A DNA stretch of 35,680 nucleotides from an uncultured Alphaproteobacteria bacterium (lineage in GTDB: Bacteria > Pseudomonadota > Alphaproteobacteria > HIMB59 > GCA-002718135). The stretch is taken from assembly GCA_902595425.1 (NCBI GenBank), contig CACJPV010000009.1:1-35680 (forward strand), given 5' to 3'. Both the position numbers and the translations under genes were made by a program. Positions 1-8,499 of this stretch are shown in pieces. Each line of letters begins with the position of its first letter. Position 1 is the stretch's first letter. Below the pieces are notes generated by a model that did not search any database, was not told where the DNA came from, and saw only the letters and a list, made by a program, of their open reading frames with translations.

Positions 1-231
1 TTTTAGCTGAGAAGATGGACCTGACAAATGAACACTTTTGACATCACCTCCTGCACAGAAATGCTGACCTTCACCCTGCAGCAATATTCTCTTTATATTT
101 TGGTCTTCTTGCCATTCTTGTAATTTCTTAGCAAACTGTTCTGCCATAGATAGGTTAAGAGCATTTAATGCTCGTGGTCTGTTTAGCGTAATGACTCCTG
201 TGCTTTGCTTAATATCAAATAAAATTTCCAT
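1..231 (-). CDS. Crotonase-fold enzyme, probably 3-hydroxyisobutyryl-CoA hydrolase (3' end cut by window)
   Basis: Only the first 77 codons lie in the window; the gene continues past position 1. The translated N-terminus has the crotonase features VITLNRPRALNAL and FCAGGDVK, the latter part of the CoA-binding/oxyanion-hole region. The W-x5-D spacing before ILLQGEG and the GGDVK form resemble 3-hydroxyisobutyryl-CoA hydrolases of valine degradation more than ordinary enoyl-CoA hydratases. The catalytic half is missing, so the exact reaction is inferred. Its ATG shares one base with the uvrB stop (TAATG), so the two are probably translationally coupled and co-transcribed. Confidence 0.8.
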   Translation of the reverse strand, partial: MEILFDIKQSTGVITLNRPRALNALNLSMAEQFAKKLQEWQEDQNIKRILLQGEGQHFCAGGDVKSVHLSGPSSQLK

Positions 232-2282
232 TATTTTTTTTTAAATTTTAAAATTTTATCTGATAGTCCAACTTCCTTCGCTTTAAGTCTATTAATTTCA
301 TCTCTTATTCTTGCTGCATCTTCAAATTCTAATTTTGAAGCAAACATATTCATTTTTTCTTCAAGATGTTTAATATGCTTGTTTAAATCTTTTCCTACAA
401 GCTCTTTTGCATTTTCAATTTCTACTGTAACATGATCTTGCTCAGCAGTATTTTCTAAAATTTCTTCAATATTCTTTTTTATACTAAGCGGAGTAATATT
501 ATTTTCTTTATTATATCTTAATTGTTTTTCTCTTCTTCTTTCGGTTTCATTAATAGCCTCTTTCATACTTTTTGTAACAGTATCTGCGTACATTATTACT
601 TTGCTATCAACATTTCTTGCCGCTCTTCCAATTGTTTGTATTAAACTTGTTTTAGAGCGGAGATATCCTTCTTTATCAGCATCTAATATCGCCATAAGTG
701 CGCATTCAGGGATATCTAAACCTTCTCTTAAAAGATTGATACCAATCAAAATATCAAATACGCCAAGGCGTAAATCTCTAATGATAGCAACACGCTCAAG
801 AGTATCGATATCAGAATGAAGATAGCGGACTTTCAAACCTTCTTCATGCATATATTCAGTTAAATCTTCAGACATTTTTTTTGTTAAAGTAGTGATAATC
901 ACTCTATATCCATTAGTAATAGTCGACTTACATTCATCAATTAAATTATCAATTTGATGCTTTGTTTTTCTAATTTCAATTGGGGGGTCTATTAAACCAG
1001 TAGGGCGAATCACTTGTTCAACAAAAACCCCACCTGTTTTTTCCAATTCATAATCTCCTGGAGTTGCACTCACAAAGATTGTTTGTGGACGCATTGCGTC
1101 CCATTCCTCTCTTTTTAGAGGTCTATTATCTACACAGCTAGGAAGTCTAAAACCATATTGCGATAAAGTAGATTTTCGTGAAAAATCACCTTTGTACATT
1201 CCTGATATTTGACTACAAGTAATATGACTTTCATCAATAAATAACAAAGCGTCTTCAGGTATATATTCATATAAAGTTGGTGGTGGCTCACCAGGTTTTC
1301 TTCCTGATAAATATCGTGAGTAGTTTTCAATACCACTACAACTTCCTGTTGTTTCAATCATTTCTAAATCAAAGGTAGTTCTCTCATCTAAACGTTGACG
1401 TTCAAGAAGTTTTTTTTCATTCTCAAAAACAATCAGTTGTTTTTTTAAATCTTCTTTTATTTGAACGATAGCTTTTTTGATTGTTGGTTTTGGTGTAACA
1501 TAATGTGAATTAGCAAAAATTCTAATTTGTTCAAGATCACCTAAATTTTCTCCAGTCAATGGATCTATTTCAGATATCTTTTCGATGTCATCACCAAAAA
1601 AGGATATCCTCCAGGATCGGTCTTCATGGTGGGAGGGAAAAATTTCCAATATATCTCCTTTGGCACGAAAACTTCCTCGTCTAAAATCCATATCTCTTCT
1701 TTTGTAAAGCAGCTCAACTAGTTTTCTAATTATTATATCTCTGTTTATTGATTGATTTTTTTCTAGTGTGAATGACATTGAAGAATAAGCTTCTACAGAT
1801 CCAATGCCATAAATGCATGATACAGATGCTACAATGATAGTGTCTCTTCTCTCAACAAGTGAACGTGTTGCTGAATGACGAAGCCTATCAATTTGTTCAT
1901 TTATAGAAGACTCTTTTTCTATAAACGTATCACTTTTAGGAACGTATGCTTCAGGAGTGTAGTAATCATAGTAACTAACAAAATATTCAACTGCATTATT
2001 GGGAAATAAACTTTTCATTTCTCCATATAGTTGTGCAGCTAAAGTTTTGTTTGGTGCCATTATGAGAGTAGGGCGTTGCATCTCTTCAATTACTTTTGCC
2101 ATTGTAAAAGTCTTACCAGACCCTGTAACACCTAAAAGGACTTGTTCATTTTCTCTAGATCTTAAATTTTGAACAAGTGTTTTTATTGCATTTGGCTGAT
2201 CTCCACTTGGTGAAAAATTACTTATAATTTCAAATTTTTCTTGAGATTTTAAAGGTGTGGATTGGGTTTCAGTGAGGTTCAT
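231..2282 (-). CDS. uvrB: UvrABC system protein B (excinuclease subunit)
   Basis: UvrB is the DNA-damage-verifying helicase-like subunit of bacterial nucleotide excision repair. It is loaded by UvrA and recruits UvrC. At 683 residues it has the family's usual length. Visible features are Walker A GVTGSGKT (51-58), the aromatic beta-hairpin SYYDYYTPEAYVP (about 103-115) that is inserted between DNA strands, the DESH motif II (350-353), the helicase motif near GINLLREGLDIPE, and a C-terminal UVR domain (about 638-673) that contacts UvrC. The ATG overlaps the TGA of the upstream lysine-catabolism gene by four bases (ATGA). A repair gene is thus embedded in a metabolic operon, which is typical of compaction rather than of shared function. 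Confidence 0.98.
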   Translation of the reverse strand: MNLTETQSTPLKSQEKFEIISNFSPSGDQPNAIKTLVQNLRSRENEQVLLGVTGSGKTFTMAKVIEEMQRPTLIMAPNKTLAAQLYGEMKSLFPNNAVEYFVSYYDYYTPEAYVPKSDTFIEKESSINEQIDRLRHSATRSLVERRDTIIVASVSCIYGIGSVEAYSSMSFTLEKNQSINRDIIIRKLVELLYKRRDMDFRRGSFRAKGDILEIFPSHHEDRSWRISFFGDDIEKISEIDPLTGENLGDLEQIRIFANSHYVTPKPTIKKAIVQIKEDLKKQLIVFENEKKLLERQRLDERTTFDLEMIETTGSCSGIENYSRYLSGRKPGEPPPTLYEYIPEDALLFIDESHITCSQISGMYKGDFSRKSTLSQYGFRLPSCVDNRPLKREEWDAMRPQTIFVSATPGDYELEKTGGVFVEQVIRPTGLIDPPIEIRKTKHQIDNLIDECKSTITNGYRVIITTLTKKMSEDLTEYMHEEGLKVRYLHSDIDTLERVAIIRDLRLGVFDILIGINLLREGLDIPECALMAILDADKEGYLRSKTSLIQTIGRAARNVDSKVIMYADTVTKSMKEAINETERRREKQLRYNKENNITPLSIKKNIEEILENTAEQDHVTVEIENAKELVGKDLNKHIKHLEEKMNMFASKLEFEDAARIRDEINRLKAKEVGLSDKILKFKKK

Positions 2283-3520
2283 TTAGAATCAATATATTCC
2301 TTTAAATAGGAATATTTATCTAAAAATCGACCATCTTGTGTAATTGTAGCATTGAGTATTCTACCATCGTCTATCCCAAGCATAAATGGTATGACCTCAT
2401 TTACAATACCATTTCCAAATTCCATACTTGATTCCCTTGGAAGTTCTGCGGGTAGATTATCAACTGACATGATAGCTAGAGAATTTTCAATCTCATTTGT
2501 TTCTTCGAATGTTTCTTTGTTAATATAAAAATTTGGATGATCAATTGTGGTTGATTTGATTGTTGTTGGAACTGAACCATCAACATCGCAAGTTACATCA
2601 CCAATTATCTTAAGTTTTGTAAAATCAGTAATTTGATTTTTTGTAAATATTTTTGGTGAACTTGGATCCCAATAATGTGCACTTATATAAATATCGCTTT
2701 GTTTTAAGTATTCGAAGGTTTTACTCAGATACTCCTTAGGGTAATTAATGAAATGCTCTAATTCAAATTTCTTATTCTCCTTATGTGTAACATAATCTTT
2801 TGTATCTAAATTACAAAAGACAGGATAATCAAATTTTTTATTAAGAAAATCTTCAGGTGCAATTTTTTTTATATTTGTATATTTTAAAACTTCTTGAACA
2901 CCTCGATTTACCCTTCCATCACCAGTGATCAATAATTTAAAATTAGGGAAACGAACTTCAGATAAATTTTTTAATAGTCGATCATAATTATTAATTTTAA
3001 ATGCACGCGCTAAAGGTTGAAATTTATTTTGTAATAAAAAAAGATTTAAAGTATTATAACACCCTACTATTCCAGCAAATCTTCCAAAACCAAGATATCT
3101 TGATCCGTTCACAGCTCTTATATTTTCATAATCTATAAGTTTAATTTTTTTATCAAGTATAGTGCGTAGGAGTTCTTTTTTATCCATTCCTGGAGTGCCT
3201 TGTGCATTTGATAGTGTATCTTTATTTAATTTATAGGTATGTGAGAAAAAAACGTAAGTTTTATTTGGGATTAAAACATTTACATCTACTTCTTTAACGC
3301 CAAATATTAAATCACAATGATCTAGATTATCACTTAAAATTCCTCCATTTTTAGAGTATTCTTCGTTTGTGAAACTTCTTTTGTTACTTGGTTGAACGTT
3401 AATATTAATGTCAGGAAATTTAATTTTTATTTCTTTGATTTGTTCTGGAGTTATTGGAGCACGTCCTTCATCATTTCTGCTTTCTTTGATTATTCCAATT
3501 GACTTTACAATATGAGTCAT
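2279..3520 (-). CDS. Saccharopine dehydrogenase, lysine-forming / lysine-ketoglutarate reductase type
   Basis: This is a 413-residue protein of the alanine dehydrogenase/transhydrogenase-like fold. The N-terminus (IGIIKESRNDEGRAPITPEQ) matches the LYS1/LKR substrate domain. The internal LLITGDGRVNRGVQEVL stretch (about 196-212) is the dinucleotide-binding turn, and IIGDVTCDVDGSVP (about 307-320) is a characteristic LKR segment. In the saccharopine pathway this enzyme condenses lysine with 2-oxoglutarate, or runs the reverse reaction. It overlaps the next saccharopine enzyme upstream by four bases, so the two probably form a bacterial split version of the animal/plant LKR/SDH bifunctional protein. 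The catabolic direction is inferred from the pairing and from known marine alphaproteobacteria. Confidence 0.85.
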   Translation of the reverse strand: MTHIVKSIGIIKESRNDEGRAPITPEQIKEIKIKFPDININVQPSNKRSFTNEEYSKNGGILSDNLDHCDLIFGVKEVDVNVLIPNKTYVFFSHTYKLNKDTLSNAQGTPGMDKKELLRTILDKKIKLIDYENIRAVNGSRYLGFGRFAGIVGCYNTLNLFLLQNKFQPLARAFKINNYDRLLKNLSEVRFPNFKLLITGDGRVNRGVQEVLKYTNIKKIAPEDFLNKKFDYPVFCNLDTKDYVTHKENKKFELEHFINYPKEYLSKTFEYLKQSDIYISAHYWDPSSPKIFTKNQITDFTKLKIIGDVTCDVDGSVPTTIKSTTIDHPNFYINKETFEETNEIENSLAIMSVDNLPAELPRESSMEFGNGIVNEVIPFMLGIDDGRILNATITQDGRFLDKYSYLKEYIDSK

Positions 3521-4641
3521 AAATTATTTTTTATAACAATATTATATTCTTCAAAAGTTTTAAAAAAATAATTAATCAAGCTTTCATTATGAGGGGCTGC
3601 TTGTACTCCACTTTCTAATTTTTTTTCTATTATTAGATCTATTGCACAAGATAAGGTTATAGATACCAAGACGCCCATAGCGGTATTTTCGCCAGACCCT
3701 TTTTCATCTAAAAAATAATACTTATTAAATACTTCTCTATTATTTTGATGTGCTAATAAATTGACATATAGTACAACGCGATCTTCTTCACCTGGTGAAT
3801 AGGGATGCTTTTTCCATAATTCTTCACCGAGATTATTGATTTTTGTGTCAAGATCTGGAGATTTGTTGGAAAGCATTTCAAAAATATCTTTCCATGCATT
3901 TTCCCAACCATTCAATCTTAAAGTGCCCCTTACAAATTCTTTAAGTTTCCATTGCTGATCAAAATTATACTCTTTGATATAGGGAGTGGAGTCCCGATTT
4001 GGATAAGCCTCGTAAATCTCGTCATTAACAGAATATTTTCCAATATTTTTATACGGAGTTTTTACTACTGTTTGAAAGTTGTTAATAAATTTTGCATCAT
4101 TGTTTAAAGCTTTGATGACCCCAACAGGAGACCAACTAAATTTATATTTAAAATCATTAGGTATAGCTGGAAAGCCACCACAATATGAGTGATAGGTAAC
4201 ATCAAGGTTGCTTAAACCAGTTTCTTTTAATTTTTTAACGAGTAAATGTGAAAAAAAATGATCAATACCAGGATCAAGACCAACCTCATTGATAAAAACT
4301 AAATTATTTCTTTTTGCTTCATCCTTCAAATTTTTCATATCTGGTGAGATATAACTGCTAGAAGCAAAGTGACATTTTTTATCCAGGCATAATTTTGCAA
4401 TCGTTAAGTGATGATTAGCTGGTAATTGTGATACAACTATATCACCTGCATTTAAGACACTAGTTAATGATCCTATATCAAATGTTTTTGCAGTTACATT
4501 TTTTTTATCTACATGGCTAATGCTTTGCTGTGCCTTTTCTAGAGTTCTATTCCAGATAGTTACATTTTCATAATTTTGAGTGATTCTTCTAATGCCTGGA
4601 ATAGATGATAAGCCTGTACCTAACCAATGGATATGTTGCAT
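3517..4641 (-). CDS. Saccharopine dehydrogenase, glutamate-forming (LYS9/SDH type)
   Basis: The 374-residue protein starts with a Rossmann nucleotide-binding segment (HWLGTGLSSIPGIRRI). It carries the saccharopine dehydrogenase signatures NEVGLDPGIDHFFSHLL (about 118-134) and YCGGFPAIPNDFKYKFSWSP (about 153-172). It would oxidise saccharopine to glutamate and 2-aminoadipate semialdehyde. It is first in a minus-strand run with the lysine-forming enzyme, uvrB and the crotonase gene. A TAAATT box ends six bases before the ATG, and no Shine-Dalgarno is evident. The family is clear; the use for lysine breakdown rather than synthesis is an inference from the split LKR/SDH arrangement. Confidence 0.87.
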   Translation of the reverse strand: MQHIHWLGTGLSSIPGIRRITQNYENVTIWNRTLEKAQQSISHVDKKNVTAKTFDIGSLTSVLNAGDIVVSQLPANHHLTIAKLCLDKKCHFASSSYISPDMKNLKDEAKRNNLVFINEVGLDPGIDHFFSHLLVKKLKETGLSNLDVTYHSYCGGFPAIPNDFKYKFSWSPVGVIKALNNDAKFINNFQTVVKTPYKNIGKYSVNDEIYEAYPNRDSTPYIKEYNFDQQWKLKEFVRGTLRLNGWENAWKDIFEMLSNKSPDLDTKINNLGEELWKKHPYSPGEEDRVVLYVNLLAHQNNREVFNKYYFLDEKGSGENTAMGVLVSITLSCAIDLIIEKKLESGVQAAPHNESLINYFFKTFEEYNIVIKNNL

Positions 4642-4705
4642 AGATTTAATTTACTTTTATTTTAAAAAGATTACTACAATAAAAAAGAAACAATACGGTA
4701 AAAAA

Positions 4706-5515
4706 TTGACGAGTTTAATAATTATTTTTTTATTAACAGGTGTGATATCTGGATTTATTGCAGGCCTTCTAGGAGTAGGAGGAGGGATTATTATTGTGCC
4801 TATTAGCTATTTTATTTTACTATATCTAGATTATTCAACTGTTTACGCGATGCATGTAGCAATTGCTTCATCACTTGGAATAATTTGTTTTACTTCCATC
4901 TCTTCTATAAGGTCGCATTTAAAGCTTGGTAATGTTAACAGATCAATACTTAAAAGATGGGTTCCTGGAATTGTACTTGGCTCCATATTGGGATCCTATT
5001 GTGCAAGTATTATTTCTGGAAAAATTTTAGTTAATATTTTTATTTTTTTGGCTTTTTTAATCGCTTTAAATATGGCTTTTCAGAGAGATCCGATAATTCT
5101 CTCAAAAGATCTTCCAAGATCAAAACTCATCAATTTAATATTGAGTGCGATGATAGGCTTTTTATCAGTTTTAATTGGGATTGGAGGAGGGAGTTTTAGT
5201 GTTCCATCCCTAACTATGTTTTCAAAAAAAATACATGAAGCTGTAGGTACTTCTGCTACGCTAGGTTTCTTTATCGCTTTTCCTGGAGTGATAATTTTAA
5301 TGATCTCCGGATCTTCAATTAATGATTTACCACCATTTTCAATTGGTTATCTAAATTTAGCAATTGTTCTCTTGGTTTCTTCTACTAGTATCTTTACTGC
5401 AAACATCGGAGCTAGAGTGTCAGTTAGTGTTAATAAAGTTACTTTGAGGAGACTTTTTTCAATTTTTTTATTGTTAACATGTATAAGTCTAATTATGGAA
5501 CATTATATAATTTAA
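4706..5515 (+). CDS. TSUP/TauE-SafE family membrane transporter (probable sulfite or organosulfonate exporter)
   Basis: This is a very hydrophobic protein with about eight membrane segments and the duplicated TSUP motif: GLLGVGGGIIIVP near the N-terminus and LIGIGGGSFSVPSL in the second half. Family members move sulfite, sulfonates or other small anions, so the substrate cannot be read from sequence. The start is uncertain. An in-frame ATG at 4580 would overlap the divergent saccharopine gene by 62 bases and add an unconserved charged N-terminus. I prefer the TTG at 4706, which begins directly before the first membrane helix. The aminotransferase gene follows after four bases. Confidence 0.85.
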   Translation: MTSLIIIFLLTGVISGFIAGLLGVGGGIIIVPISYFILLYLDYSTVYAMHVAIASSLGIICFTSISSIRSHLKLGNVNRSILKRWVPGIVLGSILGSYCASIISGKILVNIFIFLAFLIALNMAFQRDPIILSKDLPRSKLINLILSAMIGFLSVLIGIGGGSFSVPSLTMFSKKIHEAVGTSATLGFFIAFPGVIILMISGSSINDLPPFSIGYLNLAIVLLVSSTSIFTANIGARVSVSVNKVTLRRLFSIFLLLTCISLIMEHYII

Positions 5516-5519
5516 GATT

Positions 5520-6722
5520 ATGAGTTTTATTGCCTCAAGATTAAAAAGAATTAAACCTTCGATGACTGTAGGTATTAACGTTAAAGCTAATGCTTTGAGA
5601 GCTGAAGGTAAAGATGTGTTAGTTTTGGCTGCAGGTGAGCCTGACTTTGATACACCGGCTAATATTAGAAAAGCTGCTTTTGATGCTATGGAAAGTGGAC
5701 AAACAAGATACGTCCCTGGAAAAGGTACTCCCGCACTTCAAAAAGCAATCCAATCAAAGTTTATAAAAGATAATAATCTAGAATATTCACTGGATGAAAT
5801 AATTGTCGGAGTAGGTGGTAAGCACATAATTTACAATGCAATGATGGCAACGCTTAATCCTGATGATGAAGTTATAATCCCAGCCCCTTTTTGGGTTAGC
5901 TATCCTGACATTGTATTACTAGCAGAAGGAAAACCTATAATAGTTGAATGCCCAGAGAGTCAAAATTTTAAAATTACAGCTAACCAACTTGAAAAAAATA
6001 TAACTGAAAAAACTAAATGGTTAATGCTCAATAGCCCAAGTAATCCAACAGGAGCGGTCTATTCAAAAAGTGAGTTAAAAGAACTGGCAGAAGTTTTGCT
6101 TAAATATCCCCATGTATTAATTATGTCAGATGATATTTATGAAAAAATTATTTACGATAATTTAGAATTCGGCACGCTTGCTTCAATCGAACCAAGATTA
6201 AAAGACAGATGCTTAACTTTAAATGGCGTATCAAAAGCGTACTGTATGACAGGATGGAGACTTGGCTATTGTGGAGCATCAAAAGAAATTATTGCTGCAA
6301 TGAATAAAATGCAATCACAGAGCAATACCTCAACATCTTCGATTTCCATGGCAGCTGCTGTTGAAGCATTAGAAGGCTCTCAGGAATTTATTAAAGAACA
6401 TAATGAAGCTTTTGTTAGAAGAAGAGATATGGTTGTAAGTTTATTAAATCAGATAGAAGGAATAAACTGTTTAACGCCCGAAGGTGCATTTTATGTCTAT
6501 CCATCTTGCAAGGGTGTAATTGGAAAGCAAACACCTGATGGTAATAAAATTTTGAACGATGAAGATTTTATGAATTATCTCTTAGAAAGTGAGGGCATTG
6601 CAGGCGTTCATGGTGCTGCTTTTGGCTTATCGCCATATTTTAGATTATCATATGCTACAAGTGATGAGATTCTAAAAGATGCATGTTCTAGAATTAAAAG
6701 AGCTTGCGAAAAACTTAAGTAA
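5520..6722 (+). CDS. aspC: Pyridoxal-phosphate class I aminotransferase, aspartate aminotransferase type (subgroup I-beta)
   Basis: This 400-residue fold-type I aminotransferase interconverts aspartate/2-oxoglutarate and oxaloacetate/glutamate. Subgroup I-beta members often also accept prephenate or aromatic acids. The N-terminal SFIASRLKRIKPS is typical of the alphaproteobacterial enzymes. NSPSNPTGAVYS, SDDIYEKIIYD and SKAYCMTGWRLGY are the conserved PLP-site motifs, with the Schiff-base lysine at residue 239. Start and length fit the family. It follows the TSUP gene by four bases and is probably co-transcribed with it. Its TAA is shared with the convergent pyruvate kinase stop in an 8-base overlap. 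Confidence 0.93.
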   Translation: MSFIASRLKRIKPSMTVGINVKANALRAEGKDVLVLAAGEPDFDTPANIRKAAFDAMESGQTRYVPGKGTPALQKAIQSKFIKDNNLEYSLDEIIVGVGGKHIIYNAMMATLNPDDEVIIPAPFWVSYPDIVLLAEGKPIIVECPESQNFKITANQLEKNITEKTKWLMLNSPSNPTGAVYSKSELKELAEVLLKYPHVLIMSDDIYEKIIYDNLEFGTLASIEPRLKDRCLTLNGVSKAYCMTGWRLGYCGASKEIIAAMNKMQSQSNTSTSSISMAAAVEALEGSQEFIKEHNEAFVRRRDMVVSLLNQIEGINCLTPEGAFYVYPSCKGVIGKQTPDGNKILNDEDFMNYLLESEGIAGVHGAAFGLSPYFRLSYATSDEILKDACSRIKRACEKLK

Positions 6723-8154
6723 GATCTTTATCTGCAATAATTTTTGCTATTCTTAGAAGGTTTGTTGAACCAGCGTTACCAAAGGGCACTCCAGCGGTAA
6801 TAATTACACTATCATCCGTATCAACTAATTTTTTATTTTTTGCAACTCTGCAAGCTATTTTCACCATTTCAGTTGTATTTTCAGCGTCCTGAAATGAATG
6901 ACATGAATTAACACCCCAAACAATTTGCATTTTTCTTGAGGTTTTAATATTAGGTGAGAGTCCAATGATCTGTACAGGTGCTCTTTCTCTTGCCATTCTT
7001 AATGTTGTTTTACCACTAACTGAAAAAGTTATAATTGCTTTTGCACCAGCATTTTTTGCAATTGAATAAGCCGCATTTGTAATCGCATCAGTGTTATCAA
7101 TTTTTTTTATATTTTGCTCATCTTCAATTTCTAAATTGAAATTATTTTTATCCTTTTCAACATTCTCAATTATCCTGTCCATTGTTGCAACTGATTCTAT
7201 AGGATAATTTCCCATTGCCGACTCACCAGATAACATCACGGCATCAGTACCATCATAAATTGCATTTGCGACATCTGATGCCTCTGCTCTTGTTGGCACT
7301 AAATTAGAAATCATACTTTCTAACATTTGAGTAGCAACAACTACTGGTTTTCCAAAATGTCGGCATCTTTTAATAATATTTTTTTGGGCAATTGGGACTT
7401 TTTCTGTTGGCATTTCAACACCCAGATCACCTCTTGCAATCATTATTCCATCAGCAGCTTGTATTATATCATCAATATTTTTTAATGCAGATGGTTTTTC
7501 AATTTTTGCCATAACTAAAGCTTTACCATCAACAATTTTTTTTAATTTATTTATATCTTCACCTTGTTGCACAAAGGAAAGAGCAACCCAATCTACATTC
7601 ATTTCGAGTGCTTTTTGAAGATCTGCTTTATCCTTAGAAGTAAGTGAGTCTATTGGGAGTATAACATCAGGTATATTCACACCTTTATTATTAGAGATTA
7701 TTCCATCATTGAGGACTTCAGTAATTAAAGACTCTTTATTTTGTTCGATAACTTGCAGCCTTATTCTTCCATCATTTATTAATAGAGTGGTGTTGGGTGT
7801 TAAATGATCATAAATTTCAATATGTGGAAAGTTAACTCTATTATTATCTCCTGGTTTTGAGTTAATGTCTAAAGTAAATTTTTGACCCTTTTTTAGAGAC
7901 TCTTCAGTATTCTTAAATTCGCCAACTCTTAGCTTAGGACCTTGTAAGTCTGCCAGTATACATGTTGCATGATTATACTTTTCTTCTAATTGTCTTATCC
8001 ATTTTAGATTTTGTCGATGAGTTTCAACAGATCCATGGGAAAAATTTAGCCTAAAAACATCACATCCAGCTTCAAAAACTCTTTCTATTGTCTGGTAAGA
8101 GGAAGATGCAGGACCTAATGTTGCTAAAATTTTAGCTTTTCTATTACGTTTCAT
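6715..8154 (-). CDS. pyk: Pyruvate kinase
   Basis: Pyruvate kinase catalyses the last ATP-yielding step of glycolysis, phosphoenolpyruvate plus ADP to pyruvate plus ATP. At 479 residues it matches the usual bacterial length. Landmarks are KILATLGPAS and VFRLNFSHGS at the N-terminus, the active-site lysine region LVMAKIEKPSAL, the metal-binding stretch GIMIARGDLGVEMP, and KPVVVATQMLESM. The gene has its own divergent promoter region (8155-8212) and no neighbour on its strand. A TAAATT box lies six bases before the ATG and no Shine-Dalgarno is visible, so the mRNA may be leaderless. Together with the phosphofructokinase at 18050 it suggests a working Embden-Meyerhof pathway, which some streamlined marine relatives lack. 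Confidence 0.97.
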   Translation of the reverse strand: MKRNRKAKILATLGPASSSYQTIERVFEAGCDVFRLNFSHGSVETHRQNLKWIRQLEEKYNHATCILADLQGPKLRVGEFKNTEESLKKGQKFTLDINSKPGDNNRVNFPHIEIYDHLTPNTTLLINDGRIRLQVIEQNKESLITEVLNDGIISNNKGVNIPDVILPIDSLTSKDKADLQKALEMNVDWVALSFVQQGEDINKLKKIVDGKALVMAKIEKPSALKNIDDIIQAADGIMIARGDLGVEMPTEKVPIAQKNIIKRCRHFGKPVVVATQMLESMISNLVPTRAEASDVANAIYDGTDAVMLSGESAMGNYPIESVATMDRIIENVEKDKNNFNLEIEDEQNIKKIDNTDAITNAAYSIAKNAGAKAIITFSVSGKTTLRMARERAPVQIIGLSPNIKTSRKMQIVWGVNSCHSFQDAENTTEMVKIACRVAKNKKLVDTDDSVIITAGVPFGNAGSTNLLRIAKIIADKDLT

Positions 8155-8212
8155 TTAATTAATTTACGTGTATATATTTAATTTAACTAAAATTAAACTT
8201 AATTGAGTAATT

Positions 8213-8497
8213 ATGAATAAAAATTTTGATAGGGAATTATTAGCAGATGTTGCAGAAAGATTAATAAAACATTTACAAAATAGAACTGATGTACAAAACA
8301 TTGATTTGATGAATTTATCTGGATTTTGTCGAAACTGCTTATCTAAATGGTATTTAGCTGCTGCAGAAAAGAGAAATCAACCTCTCGATTATGATAAATC
8401 CAGAGAATTAATTTATGGCATGCCTTATGATGAATGGAAAAATAATTATCAAAAAGAAGCAACTAAAGAACAGTTAAAAGATTTTAATAATAAATAA
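8213..8497 (+). CDS. DUF1244 family protein, function unknown
   Basis: The 94-residue soluble protein matches the small alphaproteobacterial/gammaproteobacterial DUF1244 family. The recognisable core is LMNLSGFCRNCLSKWYLAAA (33-52), followed by YGMPYDEWK. The two cysteines (FCRNC) are a family hallmark. The family is probably all-helical, but no biochemical role is established to my knowledge. The gene stands alone between the divergent pyruvate kinase and the convergent acyl-CoA synthetase, whose stop is only two bases away. Nothing in the context fixes a function. Confidence 0.85.
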   Translation: MNKNFDRELLADVAERLIKHLQNRTDVQNIDLMNLSGFCRNCLSKWYLAAAEKRNQPLDYDKSRELIYGMPYDEWKNNYQKEATKEQLKDFNNK

Positions 8498-8499
8498 TA

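Noticed and set aside
4580..4705. ATG at 4580 as the start of the TSUP transporter.
   Set aside because: It would overlap the divergent saccharopine gene by 62 bases and add about 42 residues without family resemblance. TTG 4706 directly before the first helix fits better.
8177..8197. Inverted repeat TTTAATTT-5 bases-AAATTAAA between pyk and the DUF1244 gene, considered as an operator.
   Set aside because: It is low-complexity A/T sequence in an AT-rich gap, and arms of this kind arise easily by chance. No second copy was noticed.
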